Assembly: GCA_903839405.1 (NCBI GenBank)
Contig: CAIMCD010000035.1
Coordinates: 1-64,000 of the forward strand
From: an uncultured Chlorobiaceae bacterium
Lineage (GTDB): Bacteria > Bacteroidota > Chlorobiia > Chlorobiales > Chlorobiaceae
Length of the DNA: 64,000 bases
Direction of reading: 5' to 3'
Shown: piece after piece, positions 53,266 to 62,084 of the stretch
Layout of the letters: every line of letters begins with the position of its first letter
Numbering within the stretch: position 1 is the first letter of the stretch
Translations under genes and position numbers: made by a program
The notes under the pieces: model-generated
Database searches by the model: none
What the model saw: the letters and a program-made list of their open reading frames with translations, nothing else
What the model was told of the DNA's origin: nothing

Positions 53266-53699
53266 CCTGAACCCTCCGACTCCTTGACGGCACAGGGAGC
53301 GCAAACTCCGCGGAGCTGCACCAGATGCCCGACAAGCCGAAAACCATCAATCATCATCCCCTCCTGATACAAGCACTCCTCCACCTGGCCGACCCGGCCG
53401 CATGAAATACAGATGATGTGATGATGGTGGTGCTCTTCGTGGTGCGGTTGAGAGCAAAGCGCATAGCGCCGTTCACGGCCAAAGCCGGCAACCCGGAAGA
53501 GCACACCGCAATCCGCCAGCGCTTCCAGGTTGCGGTAGACCCCCGGAAGTCCGCAGCGAGGAAACTCTGCTTTCAGCCGTTCATGCAGTTCAACCGGTGC
53601 AAGCGGCCCGGAGGAGAGGGAAAAATGGGCAATCATCGCCCGACGACGCGGAGTTAGCTTCAGTCCGGCATCCTTGATCAAAGAGTGAGCTTCCATCAT
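53262..53699 (-). CDS. Fur-family metal-responsive regulator (Zur-like)
   Basis: The 145-residue protein has the winged helix of Fur proteins (GLKLTPRRRAMIAHFSLSSGPLAPVELHERL, LPGVYRNLEALADCGVLFRV) and a histidine-rich metal site HHEEHHHHHIICISCG with two CxxC pairs (CISCG and CAPC) for structural zinc. Its place as the first gene in front of a metal ABC importer suggests it represses this operon when the metal is replete; Zur is the likely type. No clear Fur/Zur box is seen upstream. Confidence 0.85.
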   Translation of the reverse strand: MMEAHSLIKDAGLKLTPRRRAMIAHFSLSSGPLAPVELHERLKAEFPRCGLPGVYRNLEALADCGVLFRVAGFGRERRYALCSQPHHEEHHHHHIICISCGRVGQVEECLYQEGMMIDGFRLVGHLVQLRGVCAPCAVKESEGSG

Positions 53700-53832
53700 A
53701 ACCTAAACAGAAAAAGTTTCTATTTAAGATGGTACAAAAAAAAGAGCTGAACCGTTCCTAAAACAAGAAACGGCGGCAACAAAGCAATTCCGTTAACCGA
53801 AAGAGATGTGTTACCGCCAGAGAAAAAAGCTT

Positions 53833-55515
53833 TTACGGAAGCCGGTTCAAGGCACTGACAATGGCCTTGATCGACGCAAGACTGATATTGGAATCAATAC
53901 CGGCACCAAAGGAGAGGCGTCCATCAAGGCAGACAATCTTGATGTAGGCTATGGCAAGAGCCCGGGCGCTGTGGCCGATGGCATGCTCGGCATACTCCTC
54001 AACGCTGAACTCAAGCCCGCTTTCACGGATAAACCCTTTGACAAAAGCATCAAGCGGCCCATTCCCCTGCGCTTTAAAAATGAACTCCCGATCCTTCATC
54101 TGCACAATACAACTGATGAGGGTCGCCTCTTCATCCGGATGCAGGGGATCGGAATCGTCCCAACTGATATTGCACTTTTTAAGGGAGACCGGCTCCTTGA
54201 GTTTCACATACTCCGAGTGAAAGAGATCATGAATCTGCTCCGATGAGAGCTCAGTGCCAGTTCGGTCAGCTACGGCCTGAACCGCTTCGGCAAAATCGGG
54301 CTGCATCCATTTCGGTATCTGAATCCCGTAATCCTTCTCAAGCACATAGGCCATCCCGCCCTTGCCGGACTGACTGTTAATGCGCACAATAGCCTCATAG
54401 CTGCAACCCACATCCTCTGGATCAATCGGCAGATAAGGTACCTCCCACAAACCATTCTGCGAGATGGCGTGCGCCTTCATTCCCTTGCTGATCGCGTCCT
54501 GATGCGAACCCGAGAATGCCGTGTAAACCAGCTCTCCTGCATAGGGATGGCGGGAGTGGATATCCATTCGGGTACAGCGCCGGTAGACCTCGCGCACACG
54601 GGGCAAGTCAGAAAAATCCAGTTCAGGATCAACTCCCTGGCTGAAGAGGTTCAGGGCCATCGTGATGATATCCATATTGCCACACCGCTCGCCATTGCCA
54701 AACAGCGCTCCCTCTACCCGGTCGGCTCCGGCCATCACCGCCAGCTCCGCCGTGGCAACGGCCGTGCCCCGGTCATTATGGGCATGAACGCTGATCAGCA
54801 CCGCATCGCGCTGCTTGATATGGCGACAGAACCACTCGATCCGGTCGGCATAAATATTCGGCTGCGACATCTCAACCGTCGAGGGAAGGTTCAAAATAAT
54901 TTTCTCATCCGGTGAGGCTCCCCAGCTGTCCATCACCGCATGGCAGACATCAAGCGCATAATCAAGCTCCGTGCCGGTAAAACTTTCAGGACTATACTCG
55001 AAGCGTATACCCCGGTTCCCGCTCTCATCCTTCAGGCGACGCACCAGCGCTGTGCCCTCAATGGCAATAGCCTTGATCTCCTCCCGGTTTTTGCGGAAGA
55101 CGACATCGCGCTGCAGGCGTGACGTGGAGTTGTAGAGATGCACAATGGCGTGCTTTGCGCCACTGATCGCTTCAAAGGTCTTGCGAATCAGGTGTTCGCG
55201 GGCCTGGGTCAGCACCTGGATGGTGACATCGTCAGGAATGAGCTTATCCTCAACCAGCCGGCGAACAAACGCAAACTCCGTGGCGGAAGCCGAGGGAAAA
55301 CCAACCTCGATCTCCTTGAACCCTACAGAAACCAGCAACTGGAAGAGGGAGACCTTCTCCTCCACATTCATCGGTACCGGAAGCGCCTGATTGCCGTCAC
55401 GCAGATCCACACTGCACCAGATCGGCGCCTGCGTGATGGTATTGTCCGGCCAGCTCCGTGCGGCAAGGGCAACCGTGGGATATGCTGCGTATTTCTGATA
55501 CTTCATTGTTTTCAT
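53833..55515 (-). CDS. leuA: 2-Isopropylmalate synthase
   Basis: LeuA condenses 2-ketoisovalerate with acetyl-CoA, the first step of leucine synthesis. The 560-residue product has WCSVDLRDGNQALPVPM, the metal-binding VHAHNDRGTA, ALFGNGERCGNMDI and the C-terminal regulatory domain ending GAGIDSNISLASIKAIVSALNRL, the long type-2 (yeast-like) form. GGAGG and AAGGAG lie upstream; ATGs at 55515 and 55506 are possible starts. A leucine-rich leader and terminator (55548-55704) point to attenuation. The gene stands between the fur-like operon and the radical SAM gene. Confidence 0.95.
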   Translation of the reverse strand: MKTMKYQKYAAYPTVALAARSWPDNTITQAPIWCSVDLRDGNQALPVPMNVEEKVSLFQLLVSVGFKEIEVGFPSASATEFAFVRRLVEDKLIPDDVTIQVLTQAREHLIRKTFEAISGAKHAIVHLYNSTSRLQRDVVFRKNREEIKAIAIEGTALVRRLKDESGNRGIRFEYSPESFTGTELDYALDVCHAVMDSWGASPDEKIILNLPSTVEMSQPNIYADRIEWFCRHIKQRDAVLISVHAHNDRGTAVATAELAVMAGADRVEGALFGNGERCGNMDIITMALNLFSQGVDPELDFSDLPRVREVYRRCTRMDIHSRHPYAGELVYTAFSGSHQDAISKGMKAHAISQNGLWEVPYLPIDPEDVGCSYEAIVRINSQSGKGGMAYVLEKDYGIQIPKWMQPDFAEAVQAVADRTGTELSSEQIHDLFHSEYVKLKEPVSLKKCNISWDDSDPLHPDEEATLISCIVQMKDREFIFKAQGNGPLDAFVKGFIRESGLEFSVEEYAEHAIGHSARALAIAYIKIVCLDGRLSFGAGIDSNISLASIKAIVSALNRLP

Positions 55516-55547
55516 TGCTCCTTATCCTCCATTTAATCCTTTAAACG

Positions 55548-55583
55548 AAAAAAGCCACCAACCCGTGAAAAGGTGGCGGCTTT
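55548..55583 (-). terminator. Attenuator-type terminator before leuA
   Basis: On the minus strand, GCCGCCACC (55580-55572) can pair with GGTGGC (55559-55554), and TTTTTT follows directly. The hairpin lies about 33 bases before the leuA start and 50 bases after a leucine-rich leader ORF, the geometry of classic amino-acid attenuators. Confidence 0.72.
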
Positions 55584-55632
55584 AACAATGTTCTTCTGGC
55601 AAAAAAAACACAAACAAAAACGCGCCTCCCTT

Positions 55633-55704
55633 TCAGAGATCCCTCCCCCTCAGGAGGAGTAGAGCCAAGGCAAGCAGCAGGTTCTTTGTGTTCAATGTCG
55701 TCAT
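55633..55704 (-). CDS. leuL: Leucine-rich leader peptide of leuA
   Basis: A 23-codon ORF (55704 to 55633) starts MTTLNTKN and continues LLLALALLLL, with ten leucines in total, then RGRDL and stop. An ATG seven codons upstream (55725) is in frame and would give a 30-residue form; neither has a strong Shine-Dalgarno site. Codons for leucine include CTA and CTT, less common here. Position in front of a terminator and leuA makes a ribosome-stalling attenuation leader very likely. Comparative studies have proposed such attenuators in Bacteroidetes/Chlorobi. Confidence 0.75.
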   Translation of the reverse strand: MTTLNTKNLLLALALLLLRGRDL

Positions 55705-55767
55705 GATCGGCTGATAATAAAACATCGCCCGTGTAAGCGGCAGTAAAATCTCTATTGGTAAAAATAT

Positions 55768-55796
55768 AAAAAAATCCCTGAAGCTTCCAATCAGAG
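55768..55796 (-). terminator. Terminator after the radical SAM gene
   Basis: Just after the radical SAM stop (55799), CTCTGA (55796-55791) pairs with TCAGGG (55781-55776 region) with the GAAGCTTC palindrome in the loop, followed by seven T. It ends that transcript before the leuA leader. Confidence 0.65.
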
Positions 55797-55798
55797 AA

Positions 55799-56929
55799 TT
55801 ACGGCGCCGTCAAGGCACCAACTTCACCGAGAATGCTCATAAGCGGCGTTCCGGCAAGATGATCGGAAAAGGTAATGCCTTCAAGGCGAAGCTGCTCAAG
55901 AATGCCATAAGCCGTCTGGATCGCCGCTTTTTCAGATCCACAGAGAAACGGGCCGGGGCTATTGTAGTCGCCGGTTGCAAAAAAGTTTGTACATCCGCAC
56001 CAGTTCATGCAATACGCGCTGAGCGTGCAGCTCTGGCAGGCATCATTAGCCGTCGACTGGGCGTCATGATTGCACCTTCTAAGCGTGGCAATGCCTTGTG
56101 TGACGTTACCCAGACAGTGAACACTGCCATCATCCCCGCCAATAAGCCGTTCACAGGGATAGACATTTCCGGAAGGAGCAAAAGCAAACTCCCCCTTGCC
56201 CATCCGGCATTTCTCCATTACGTGATAGCCGTTGCGGAGTATCACCACAATCTTGCTGTCGATGAGGCTGATATGGCGTGGTTCGCCAGCCCGGTAAAAC
56301 TCCATGTACTTTTGGCCAATAGCACCGTAGAGCCGAGGAAGCTGCAGCAGATCCGGCTCACTCCATCGTGCTGAAATATCGGGGTTCAAATAGATGTTCC
56401 TGACGCCGAGTCCGGCAAGGTAATCAACTGTTTCCGGCAGAAAACACAAGGTCTCAGGCCGATAGACGGCATTGATCGGCATAAACGGAAAAAAACGCAA
56501 TGCATGACGAATATTTGCTTCAACAACTCCGGAACTGCCGCGGCCATCCGCAAAAACCCTTGAAGCATCCTGAACCGCTGGAGCACCGTCACAGCTTATG
56601 CCGAGCGTAATCTGAAGTTGCTGAAGCTCCGTGGCCAGCTCATCCGAAAAAATGGTGCCGTTCGTGACAACAGAAAAGAGCACGGGATGACTCTTGTAGA
56701 GCGGGTGACGGGTAACCATGCCGACAATGCTTTTAAGCAGCTCAAACTCAAGCAAGGGCTCGCCCCCGAAAAAGCCGATATCGATCAGCTCCCCCGGCGG
56801 AGTATGCTGAAAAATGAATGCAACAATGGAGGCCGCCGTCTCGCGACTCATAACAGCCTCGGCCTTCGTGATGTAGCAATAGCGGCAAGCAAGATTGCAC
56901 TGCTGGGTAAGGGCAAGGGTATATTTCAT
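55799..56929 (-). CDS. Radical SAM/SPASM domain protein
   Basis: The 376-residue protein has the radical SAM motif LTQQCNLACRYCYITKAE (CxxxCxxC), GFFGGEPLLEF and TNGTIF, then a C-terminal SPASM domain with a cysteine set in KCRMGKGEFAFAPSGNVYPC and ACQSCTLSAYCMNWCGC for extra Fe-S clusters. Such enzymes modify peptides or proteins. I use the ATG at 56929; a TTG at 56953 is also open. A 132-residue protein of unknown family is encoded just upstream and may be its substrate or partner. Confidence 0.85.
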   Translation of the reverse strand: MKYTLALTQQCNLACRYCYITKAEAVMSRETAASIVAFIFQHTPPGELIDIGFFGGEPLLEFELLKSIVGMVTRHPLYKSHPVLFSVVTNGTIFSDELATELQQLQITLGISCDGAPAVQDASRVFADGRGSSGVVEANIRHALRFFPFMPINAVYRPETLCFLPETVDYLAGLGVRNIYLNPDISARWSEPDLLQLPRLYGAIGQKYMEFYRAGEPRHISLIDSKIVVILRNGYHVMEKCRMGKGEFAFAPSGNVYPCERLIGGDDGSVHCLGNVTQGIATLRRCNHDAQSTANDACQSCTLSAYCMNWCGCTNFFATGDYNSPGPFLCGSEKAAIQTAYGILEQLRLEGITFSDHLAGTPLMSILGEVGALTAP

Positions 56930-56988
56930 GGACAGCAATAAATAATCGTTCAATGGAGGCGTGAAGGTACGCCTCCATTGTCAGATGT

Positions 56989-57387
56989 TCACAGATGACC
57001 CAATGCGCTGAACGATTCGCCGATTTCCATAAAGTGTTCAAAGCCAATCGTATTGGCGCTGGCTATCTTTTGGCTGAACTCCTTCAAAAGCGGAGCTGAA
57101 AAGGCGTTCCACTGTTTTGCATCAAGAATGTAGAGTTCGCCCCTGTAATGCAGATGGGGGGTTCTGCGACCTCCCCGGATATTGAGGATGTAATCGACGG
57201 TGATGGCTTGTTTGCCTCCGGCAACAAGCGATGCCGCAATAGGATGGGCATCAACCCGCAATGCCTCGTGTGTAACGGGTTGCAACTTGTTTGCCTTGAT
57301 GAAGGCAGCAATCAACTGTTCTTTTTGCACCCAGAAATCCGCAGGGATTCCACCGCCAAATCTTCCCGGAAAGAGTGTTTTTGCCAT
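56989..57387 (-). CDS. Hypothetical protein paired with the radical SAM gene
   Basis: The 132-residue protein is not recognised. It starts MAKTLFPGRFGGGIPADFWV, has a basic central part IRGGRRTPHLHYRGELYILD and ends HFMEIGESFSALGHL. It has GGAG seven bases before the ATG. It lies 35-59 bases upstream of the radical SAM/SPASM gene on the same strand. It lacks the usual leader/core shape of a RiPP precursor and a signal peptide. It may be the target protein or an accessory of the enzyme. Confidence 0.6.
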   Translation of the reverse strand: MAKTLFPGRFGGGIPADFWVQKEQLIAAFIKANKLQPVTHEALRVDAHPIAASLVAGGKQAITVDYILNIRGGRRTPHLHYRGELYILDAKQWNAFSAPLLKEFSQKIASANTIGFEHFMEIGESFSALGHL

Positions 57388-57643
57388 TATGTTTCTCCGT
57401 TTGGTTCAAAACATGCCTCTACGTAAAGAAATACTGCACTCCTTATCGCCCATTGCAACAACACTCCTGCCGCAGAGAGGCCGTAAAACAATACCACAAT
57501 CACCAAGAAAAAGAGCGAAGTAAAAACAGAAGAAGAAGTGTAACTACAACGCATAAATGTAACAATAAAACACATCAAAAGCCAAAAGAATCGAACAAAA
57601 GAGTTCGCTGGGATCCGGTACTCATCCTCTCGTTTACGGCCTC

Positions 57644-59338
57644 CTACCCCAACCGGTCGGCCTGGCGCCTTAAGAGCCGCAGGATCTCTTTCTGGTTTTT
57701 GGCTCCAAGCATCATACTCCGCCACTGGGTGTCGGAAGCAAGTTTACTGATAGCTCCCAGGAGGCGGATATGACTGTTCGGATCGGAAAGCGGGGAGAGC
57801 ATCAAAAAGATGATCCGCGCGGTTTTGCTGGACTCCCGGTCGTAAATACCAATCTTGCTGACACCGACGGCAAGAAGCGGTTTTTTCAGATGCTCAAGTC
57901 GTGCATGAGGGATGGCGATCTCCTCGCCAACAAAGGTGCTACCCTGCTTCTCCCGTTCAAGCAGACTTTGCAGTGCGCTTGCTTCCTCAATGTCCAAATT
58001 TGCCTTGCAACACTCCTGAAGAAGCTGCAAGATGGCCTCTTCTTTTTCCAGAACACTCTCCCACAAGAGCACCCGCGCACCTCGCAGCGGCTCTTTCCAT
58101 GCCTCCGGAAGCTGGTTGCCAACCCGGATACTCTCCCTGAGGCCGGCAAAATATTGCGCAGGGGTTTTTGTGGCCTCAACAACACCACTTTCGGCCCTGG
58201 TGTCGAGCACAATCACGCTGATGGAGCGGCACTCGCTGATCAACCGTTCAACCACGGTTTGCTGACCCCGGATGCGCTGCCACCACGGTAGTTTTCGGCC
58301 GGAATTGCCAATAATAATGTGACCGACCCGGTACTCCCTCGCAAACTGCAGAATGGTTTTAACCACATCGTCACCCTTGTAGGTAAAGACCGTCGCCCCG
58401 AGCTGCTGGGCAAGAACAAGCGTATTGGAGAGCATGCGCTGTACTTTGGCATCAATATTGGCCGGGCTGTCCGAGAGGGTTTGCACATAGACCGCATACC
58501 AGTTCCGGTTGAGCCGTCCGGCTATACGCGAAGCATAGCGCAGAATGGCTTCACAGTTCTGCGTTTTTGAACTGAGGCAGACCATCAACTGATCAGGATT
58601 GGATAAAGAGTCATCATGAAACTGGTTTCGCCGCTTCGCATCAAGCTGTGCTGCCAGCTCCCTCAAGGTTAGCTCACGAAGCTGCTCAAGGTTTTCAGGC
58701 CTGAAAAAGTTGGAGAGGGCCGCTTCCCGCCGATCCGGAACATAGACCTTTCCCTCCACAAGTCGCTGACGCAGGTCGTCGGTTGTAATATCAACATTGA
58801 CCAGTTGATCGGCCAGCCCCAGAATCCGATCGGGCACCCGCTCCTTGACCTTTACGCCGGTTGCTTGTTCTACCGTTTCATAAAGGCTTTCGATATGCTG
58901 GATGTTCAGGGTTGAAATAACATGAATGCCGGCCGCAAGAATCTCCTCAACATCTTCATAGCGCTTGCTGTTCCGGCTTCCGGGCACATTGGTATGCGCA
59001 AGTTCGTCAACCAGCACCACCGCCGGACGACGCTGGAGAATGGCATCAATATCCATCTCGGTAATTTCAATATCACGGTAATGCAGGCTTTTTCGTGCCA
59101 GGATTTCAAGGCCCGAGAGCAGAGCCTCGGTCTCCTTTCGTTTATGGGTCTCGACAAGGCCGACAACAACATCAATGCCACTCTCCTGCAAGCGTTTTGC
59201 TTCCTGCAGCATCTGCCATGTTTTACCAACTCCGGCAGAGTAGCCCAGATAGATTTTGAGTTTGCCCTGTTGCGACTGCTGAATCAGACGCAAAAAACTG
59301 TCGGCCCTGTTGCTCTCCATAGCGTTCTTGGAATTCAA
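57644..59338 (-). CDS. kdpD: KdpD-like sensor fused to a PTS EIIA domain, no histidine kinase
   Basis: The 564-residue protein has the KdpD N-terminal domain (Walker A GYSAGVGKT at 32-40, VVLVDELAHTNVPG near 107-120), a universal-stress-like domain (about 250-380, MVCLSSKTQNCEAILRYASR) and then, in place of the membrane sensor and histidine kinase, a domain resembling PTS EIIA of the fructose/nitrogen type with GEEIAIPHARLEH; His478 is the expected phosphorylation site. It sits at the end of the kdpFABC operon, 15 bases after kdpC. No kdpE is in the window. It could sense potassium or phosphotransfer state without phosphorelay to KdpE. Confidence 0.88.
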   Translation of the reverse strand: MNSKNAMESNRADSFLRLIQQSQQGKLKIYLGYSAGVGKTWQMLQEAKRLQESGIDVVVGLVETHKRKETEALLSGLEILARKSLHYRDIEITEMDIDAILQRRPAVVLVDELAHTNVPGSRNSKRYEDVEEILAAGIHVISTLNIQHIESLYETVEQATGVKVKERVPDRILGLADQLVNVDITTDDLRQRLVEGKVYVPDRREAALSNFFRPENLEQLRELTLRELAAQLDAKRRNQFHDDSLSNPDQLMVCLSSKTQNCEAILRYASRIAGRLNRNWYAVYVQTLSDSPANIDAKVQRMLSNTLVLAQQLGATVFTYKGDDVVKTILQFAREYRVGHIIIGNSGRKLPWWQRIRGQQTVVERLISECRSISVIVLDTRAESGVVEATKTPAQYFAGLRESIRVGNQLPEAWKEPLRGARVLLWESVLEKEEAILQLLQECCKANLDIEEASALQSLLEREKQGSTFVGEEIAIPHARLEHLKKPLLAVGVSKIGIYDRESSKTARIIFLMLSPLSDPNSHIRLLGAISKLASDTQWRSMMLGAKNQKEILRLLRRQADRLG

Positions 59339-59353
59339 TCTCTGGTGGCTGAA

Positions 59354-59941
59354 TTACTTTGGCAATCGGTCAAGCGACCGGTTGAGTTGCAAAACATTAA
59401 CAAGCGACTCATGCACGAGCGGAATGGTTGTTTTTCCGTTTGCCGGATTATCAAGCACCGCCATAACCTGATCCAGAGAGAGGCCCCTTGCTCGCGCCAC
59501 TCTCGCGGCCTGAAATCTGGCCGCAGCAAGAGAGATGTGAGGATCAAGCCCACTGCCCGAAGCTGTAACAAGATCAGTTGGAAGATCTTCACCTTTTTTC
59601 AGCGCAAATGCCGCAAGCAGTTTTTCACTCCTCTTGCGGAGCGCAAGTGAAGCGGGCGAGAGATTGCTCCCTCCGGCTCCTGCGGCGTTCCAGGAGGCGG
59701 CCGAAGGACGCGACCAGAAATATTTTGGCTGGGTAAATTGCTGGGCAATCAGCTCACTACCAACCACCACTCCTTTATCCGAACGGAGAAGAGAGCCTGA
59801 TGAGGAGTAGGGTGCAAGCTGAGCAGCAAGAAGAACAAGTAAGGTATAGAACCCGCTACAGACGATGACGCTCAATGGAAGCAGACGGAGTGAGACACCA
59901 AATTGCCGGGTGAGCTGCGAGAGTGATAGCGTTGTTTGCAT
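59354..59941 (-). CDS. kdpC: Potassium-transporting ATPase subunit C
   Basis: KdpC stabilises the KdpFABC complex and raises ATP affinity. The 195-residue product has one N-terminal helix (LRLLPLSVIVCSGFYTLLVLLAA) and a periplasmic domain with SELIAQQFTQPKYFWSRPSA, DLVTASGSGLDPHISLAAARFQAARVARAR, the family hallmarks, and a short C-terminus. It lies 18 bases after kdpB and 15 bases before the KdpD-like gene in one operon. Length is normal. Confidence 0.94.
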   Translation of the reverse strand: MQTTLSLSQLTRQFGVSLRLLPLSVIVCSGFYTLLVLLAAQLAPYSSSGSLLRSDKGVVVGSELIAQQFTQPKYFWSRPSAASWNAAGAGGSNLSPASLALRKRSEKLLAAFALKKGEDLPTDLVTASGSGLDPHISLAAARFQAARVARARGLSLDQVMAVLDNPANGKTTIPLVHESLVNVLQLNRSLDRLPK

Positions 59942-59959
59942 GGTGATATAATCGTTGGT

Positions 59960-62044
59960 TTATACAAGACCGGTCAAGGCAATAAGCATGTCAATCAGTT
60001 TGATGCCGATGAAGGGCACCATAACTCCACCGACGCCGTAGATAATCAGATTTTTTCGAAGCATGGCATCGGCTCCCATTGGACGGTATTTAACCCCTTT
60101 CAGCGCAACCGGAATCAAGAGCGGAATAATGATGGCATTAAAAATCAACGACGACAGAATGGCACTTTCCGGCGTTGCAAGATGCATGATGTTCAGCACA
60201 GCAAGTCCCGGTATGGCAAGCACAAACATGGCCGGAATAATGGCAAAATACTTGGCGACATCGTTTGCAATAGAGAAGGTGGTCAAAGCACCACGCGTCA
60301 TGAGCAACTGTTTGCCAATCTCGATGATCTCAATCAGTTTGGTTGGATCACTGTCGAGATCAACCATATTGCCCGCCTCCTTGGCCGCCTGGGTGCCGGA
60401 GTTCATGGCCACACCGATATCGGCCTGTGCAAGCGCCGGCGCGTCATTGGTACCATCTCCCATCATCGCAAGCAGTCGTCCGCCCTGCTGCTCTTTTCTG
60501 ATATAGGCCAGTTTATCCTCAGGACGCGCTTCAGCAATATAATCATCAACGCCGGCCTCCCGGGCAATGGCTGCTGCCGTCAGCGGGTTGTCGCCCGTCA
60601 CCATGACCACACGCAAGCCCATGGCACGAAGCCGCGCAAAACGGTCCGAGATGGCGGGCTTGAGTATGTCCGACAGTGCAACAACGCCAAGAAGTTCACT
60701 TCCTTCTGCTACCACAATGGGCGTCATCCCTTTGCGCGCAACATCATCAACCACACCCTGCAAGCTCTCAGGAATATTGCCCCCAAGTTTTGCAATATAG
60801 TGTACCAGCGCATCCGAAGCCCCTTTGCGCAAACACTTCCCATCCGGCAAATCAATGCCGCTCATGCGTGATTGCGCCGCAAAAGGCACTACTTTTCCAT
60901 CACTCTCACCGGTAGCCTTGATACCAAGCAGTTGTTCCGCCAAGGTAATAATGGATTTTCCTTCCGGCGTCAGGTCGCCGAATGAAGCCTTCATGGCCAC
61001 CGATGCCAAACGCTCCCTCGAAATACCAGGTAACGGGAGATAATCCGTGGCCTGACGGTTACCCATCGTGATCGTGCCGGTTTTATCGAGCAGCAGGGTA
61101 TCAATATCACCGGCCAGTTCTACGGCTTTGCCGCTCTTTGCCAGCACATTGGCCGAAAGTGCCCGATCCATACCGGCAAGCCCTATGGCCGAAAGTAGGG
61201 CGCCGATAGTGGTTGGAATAAGGCAGACAAGCAGAGCCACAAGTGTTGGCACCGGAAGGGTGATCCCAAAATATTTTCCAATGGGCCAAAGCGTACCGGT
61301 TACGAGTAAAAAGGCCAGGGTAAGTCCGGCAAGCGTTACCGTCAACGCCAGTTCATTTGGTGTTTTCTGGCGAACTGCTCCTTCAACAAGAGCAATCATT
61401 TTATCCAGAAAAGAGTGACCGGCTGAAACGGAAATACGCACCACAATACGATCCGAAAGGACTCTTGTGCCCCCAACAACACCGGAGCGGTCACCGCCAG
61501 CCTCTCGCACAACCGGGGCCGACTCTCCGGTAATTGCGGATTCATCAACCATTGCCGCCCCTTCGATCACCTCGCCATCTCCGGGAATGGTTTCACCGGT
61601 TAAAACAATAATTTGGTCGCCTTCACGGAGAGCATCAGAACTGACCATCTCCTCGCGGCCATCCTTGACCTTTCGGGCCAGAGTATTCTGTCGTGTCCGT
61701 TTGAGACTGTCCGTCTGCGCCTTGCCCCGGGCTTCCGCCAAAGCTTCGGCAAAGTTTGAAAACATCACCGTAAGCCACAAAATGATCATAACGGCAACCG
61801 TATAAATTTGGTGCGGAGCGCCGGAAAATGCATTCAAAAGAGCAATAAGCGTTGTCAGCACCGCGCCTGCTTCGGTAACAAACATAACCGGATTTTTCAC
61901 CATTGCCCTCGGATCAAGCATCCCGAGTGAACGGCCAAGGGCTCCCAGAACCTGCTGTTTATTAAAAATTGAGGCCGTTCTCGTCTGACGCCGCTCAATT
62001 TTGGCAGACTCAGGACTACCGGGTAAGGAATCAGTGTGCATCAT
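59960..62044 (-). CDS. kdpB: Potassium-transporting ATPase subunit B
   Basis: KdpB is the P-type ATPase subunit. The product from the ATG at 62044 is about 694 residues. It shows the phosphorylation motif [16 protein letters not shown] in [31 protein letters not shown] and [16 protein letters not shown], the hallmarks of KdpB. An upstream TTG (62080) keeps the frame open but lies next to the kdpA stop. Seven or so membrane helices are predicted. It is full length and probably active. Confidence 0.94.
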   Translation of the reverse strand: MMHTDSLPGSPESAKIERRQTRTASIFNKQQVLGALGRSLGMLDPRAMVKNPVMFVTEAGAVLTTLIALLNAFSGAPHQIYTVAVMIILWLTVMFSNFAEALAEARGKAQTDSLKRTRQNTLARKVKDGREEMVSSDALREGDQIIVLTGETIPGDGEVIEGAAMVDESAITGESAPVVREAGGDRSGVVGGTRVLSDRIVVRISVSAGHSFLDKMIALVEGAVRQKTPNELALTVTLAGLTLAFLLVTGTLWPIGKYFGITLPVPTLVALLVCLIPTTIGALLSAIGLAGMDRALSANVLAKSGKAVELAGDIDTLLLDKTGTITMGNRQATDYLPLPGISRERLASVAMKASFGDLTPEGKSIITLAEQLLGIKATGESDGKVVPFAAQSRMSGIDLPDGKCLRKGASDALVHYIAKLGGNIPESLQGVVDDVARKGMTPIVVAEGSELLGVVALSDILKPAISDRFARLRAMGLRVVMVTGDNPLTAAAIAREAGVDDYIAEARPEDKLAYIRKEQQGGRLLAMMGDGTNDAPALAQADIGVAMNSGTQAAKEAGNMVDLDSDPTKLIEIIEIGKQLLMTRGALTTFSIANDVAKYFAIIPAMFVLAIPGLAVLNIMHLATPESAILSSLIFNAIIIPLLIPVALKGVKYRPMGADAMLRKNLIIYGVGGVMVPFIGIKLIDMLIALTGLV

Positions 62045-62084
62045 GATGGTTATTAATTGATTCTTTCGATGAATTGTCAATCGC

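Noticed and set aside
57387..57725. 112-codon minus-strand ORF, hydrophobic, whose stop overlaps the start of the 132-residue gene (TAATG)
   Set aside because: Its first part overlaps the KdpD-like gene and the hydrophobic part can be explained by a T-rich spacer on that strand; no ribosome binding site supports an internal start. The stop/start coupling makes it worth remembering but not calling.
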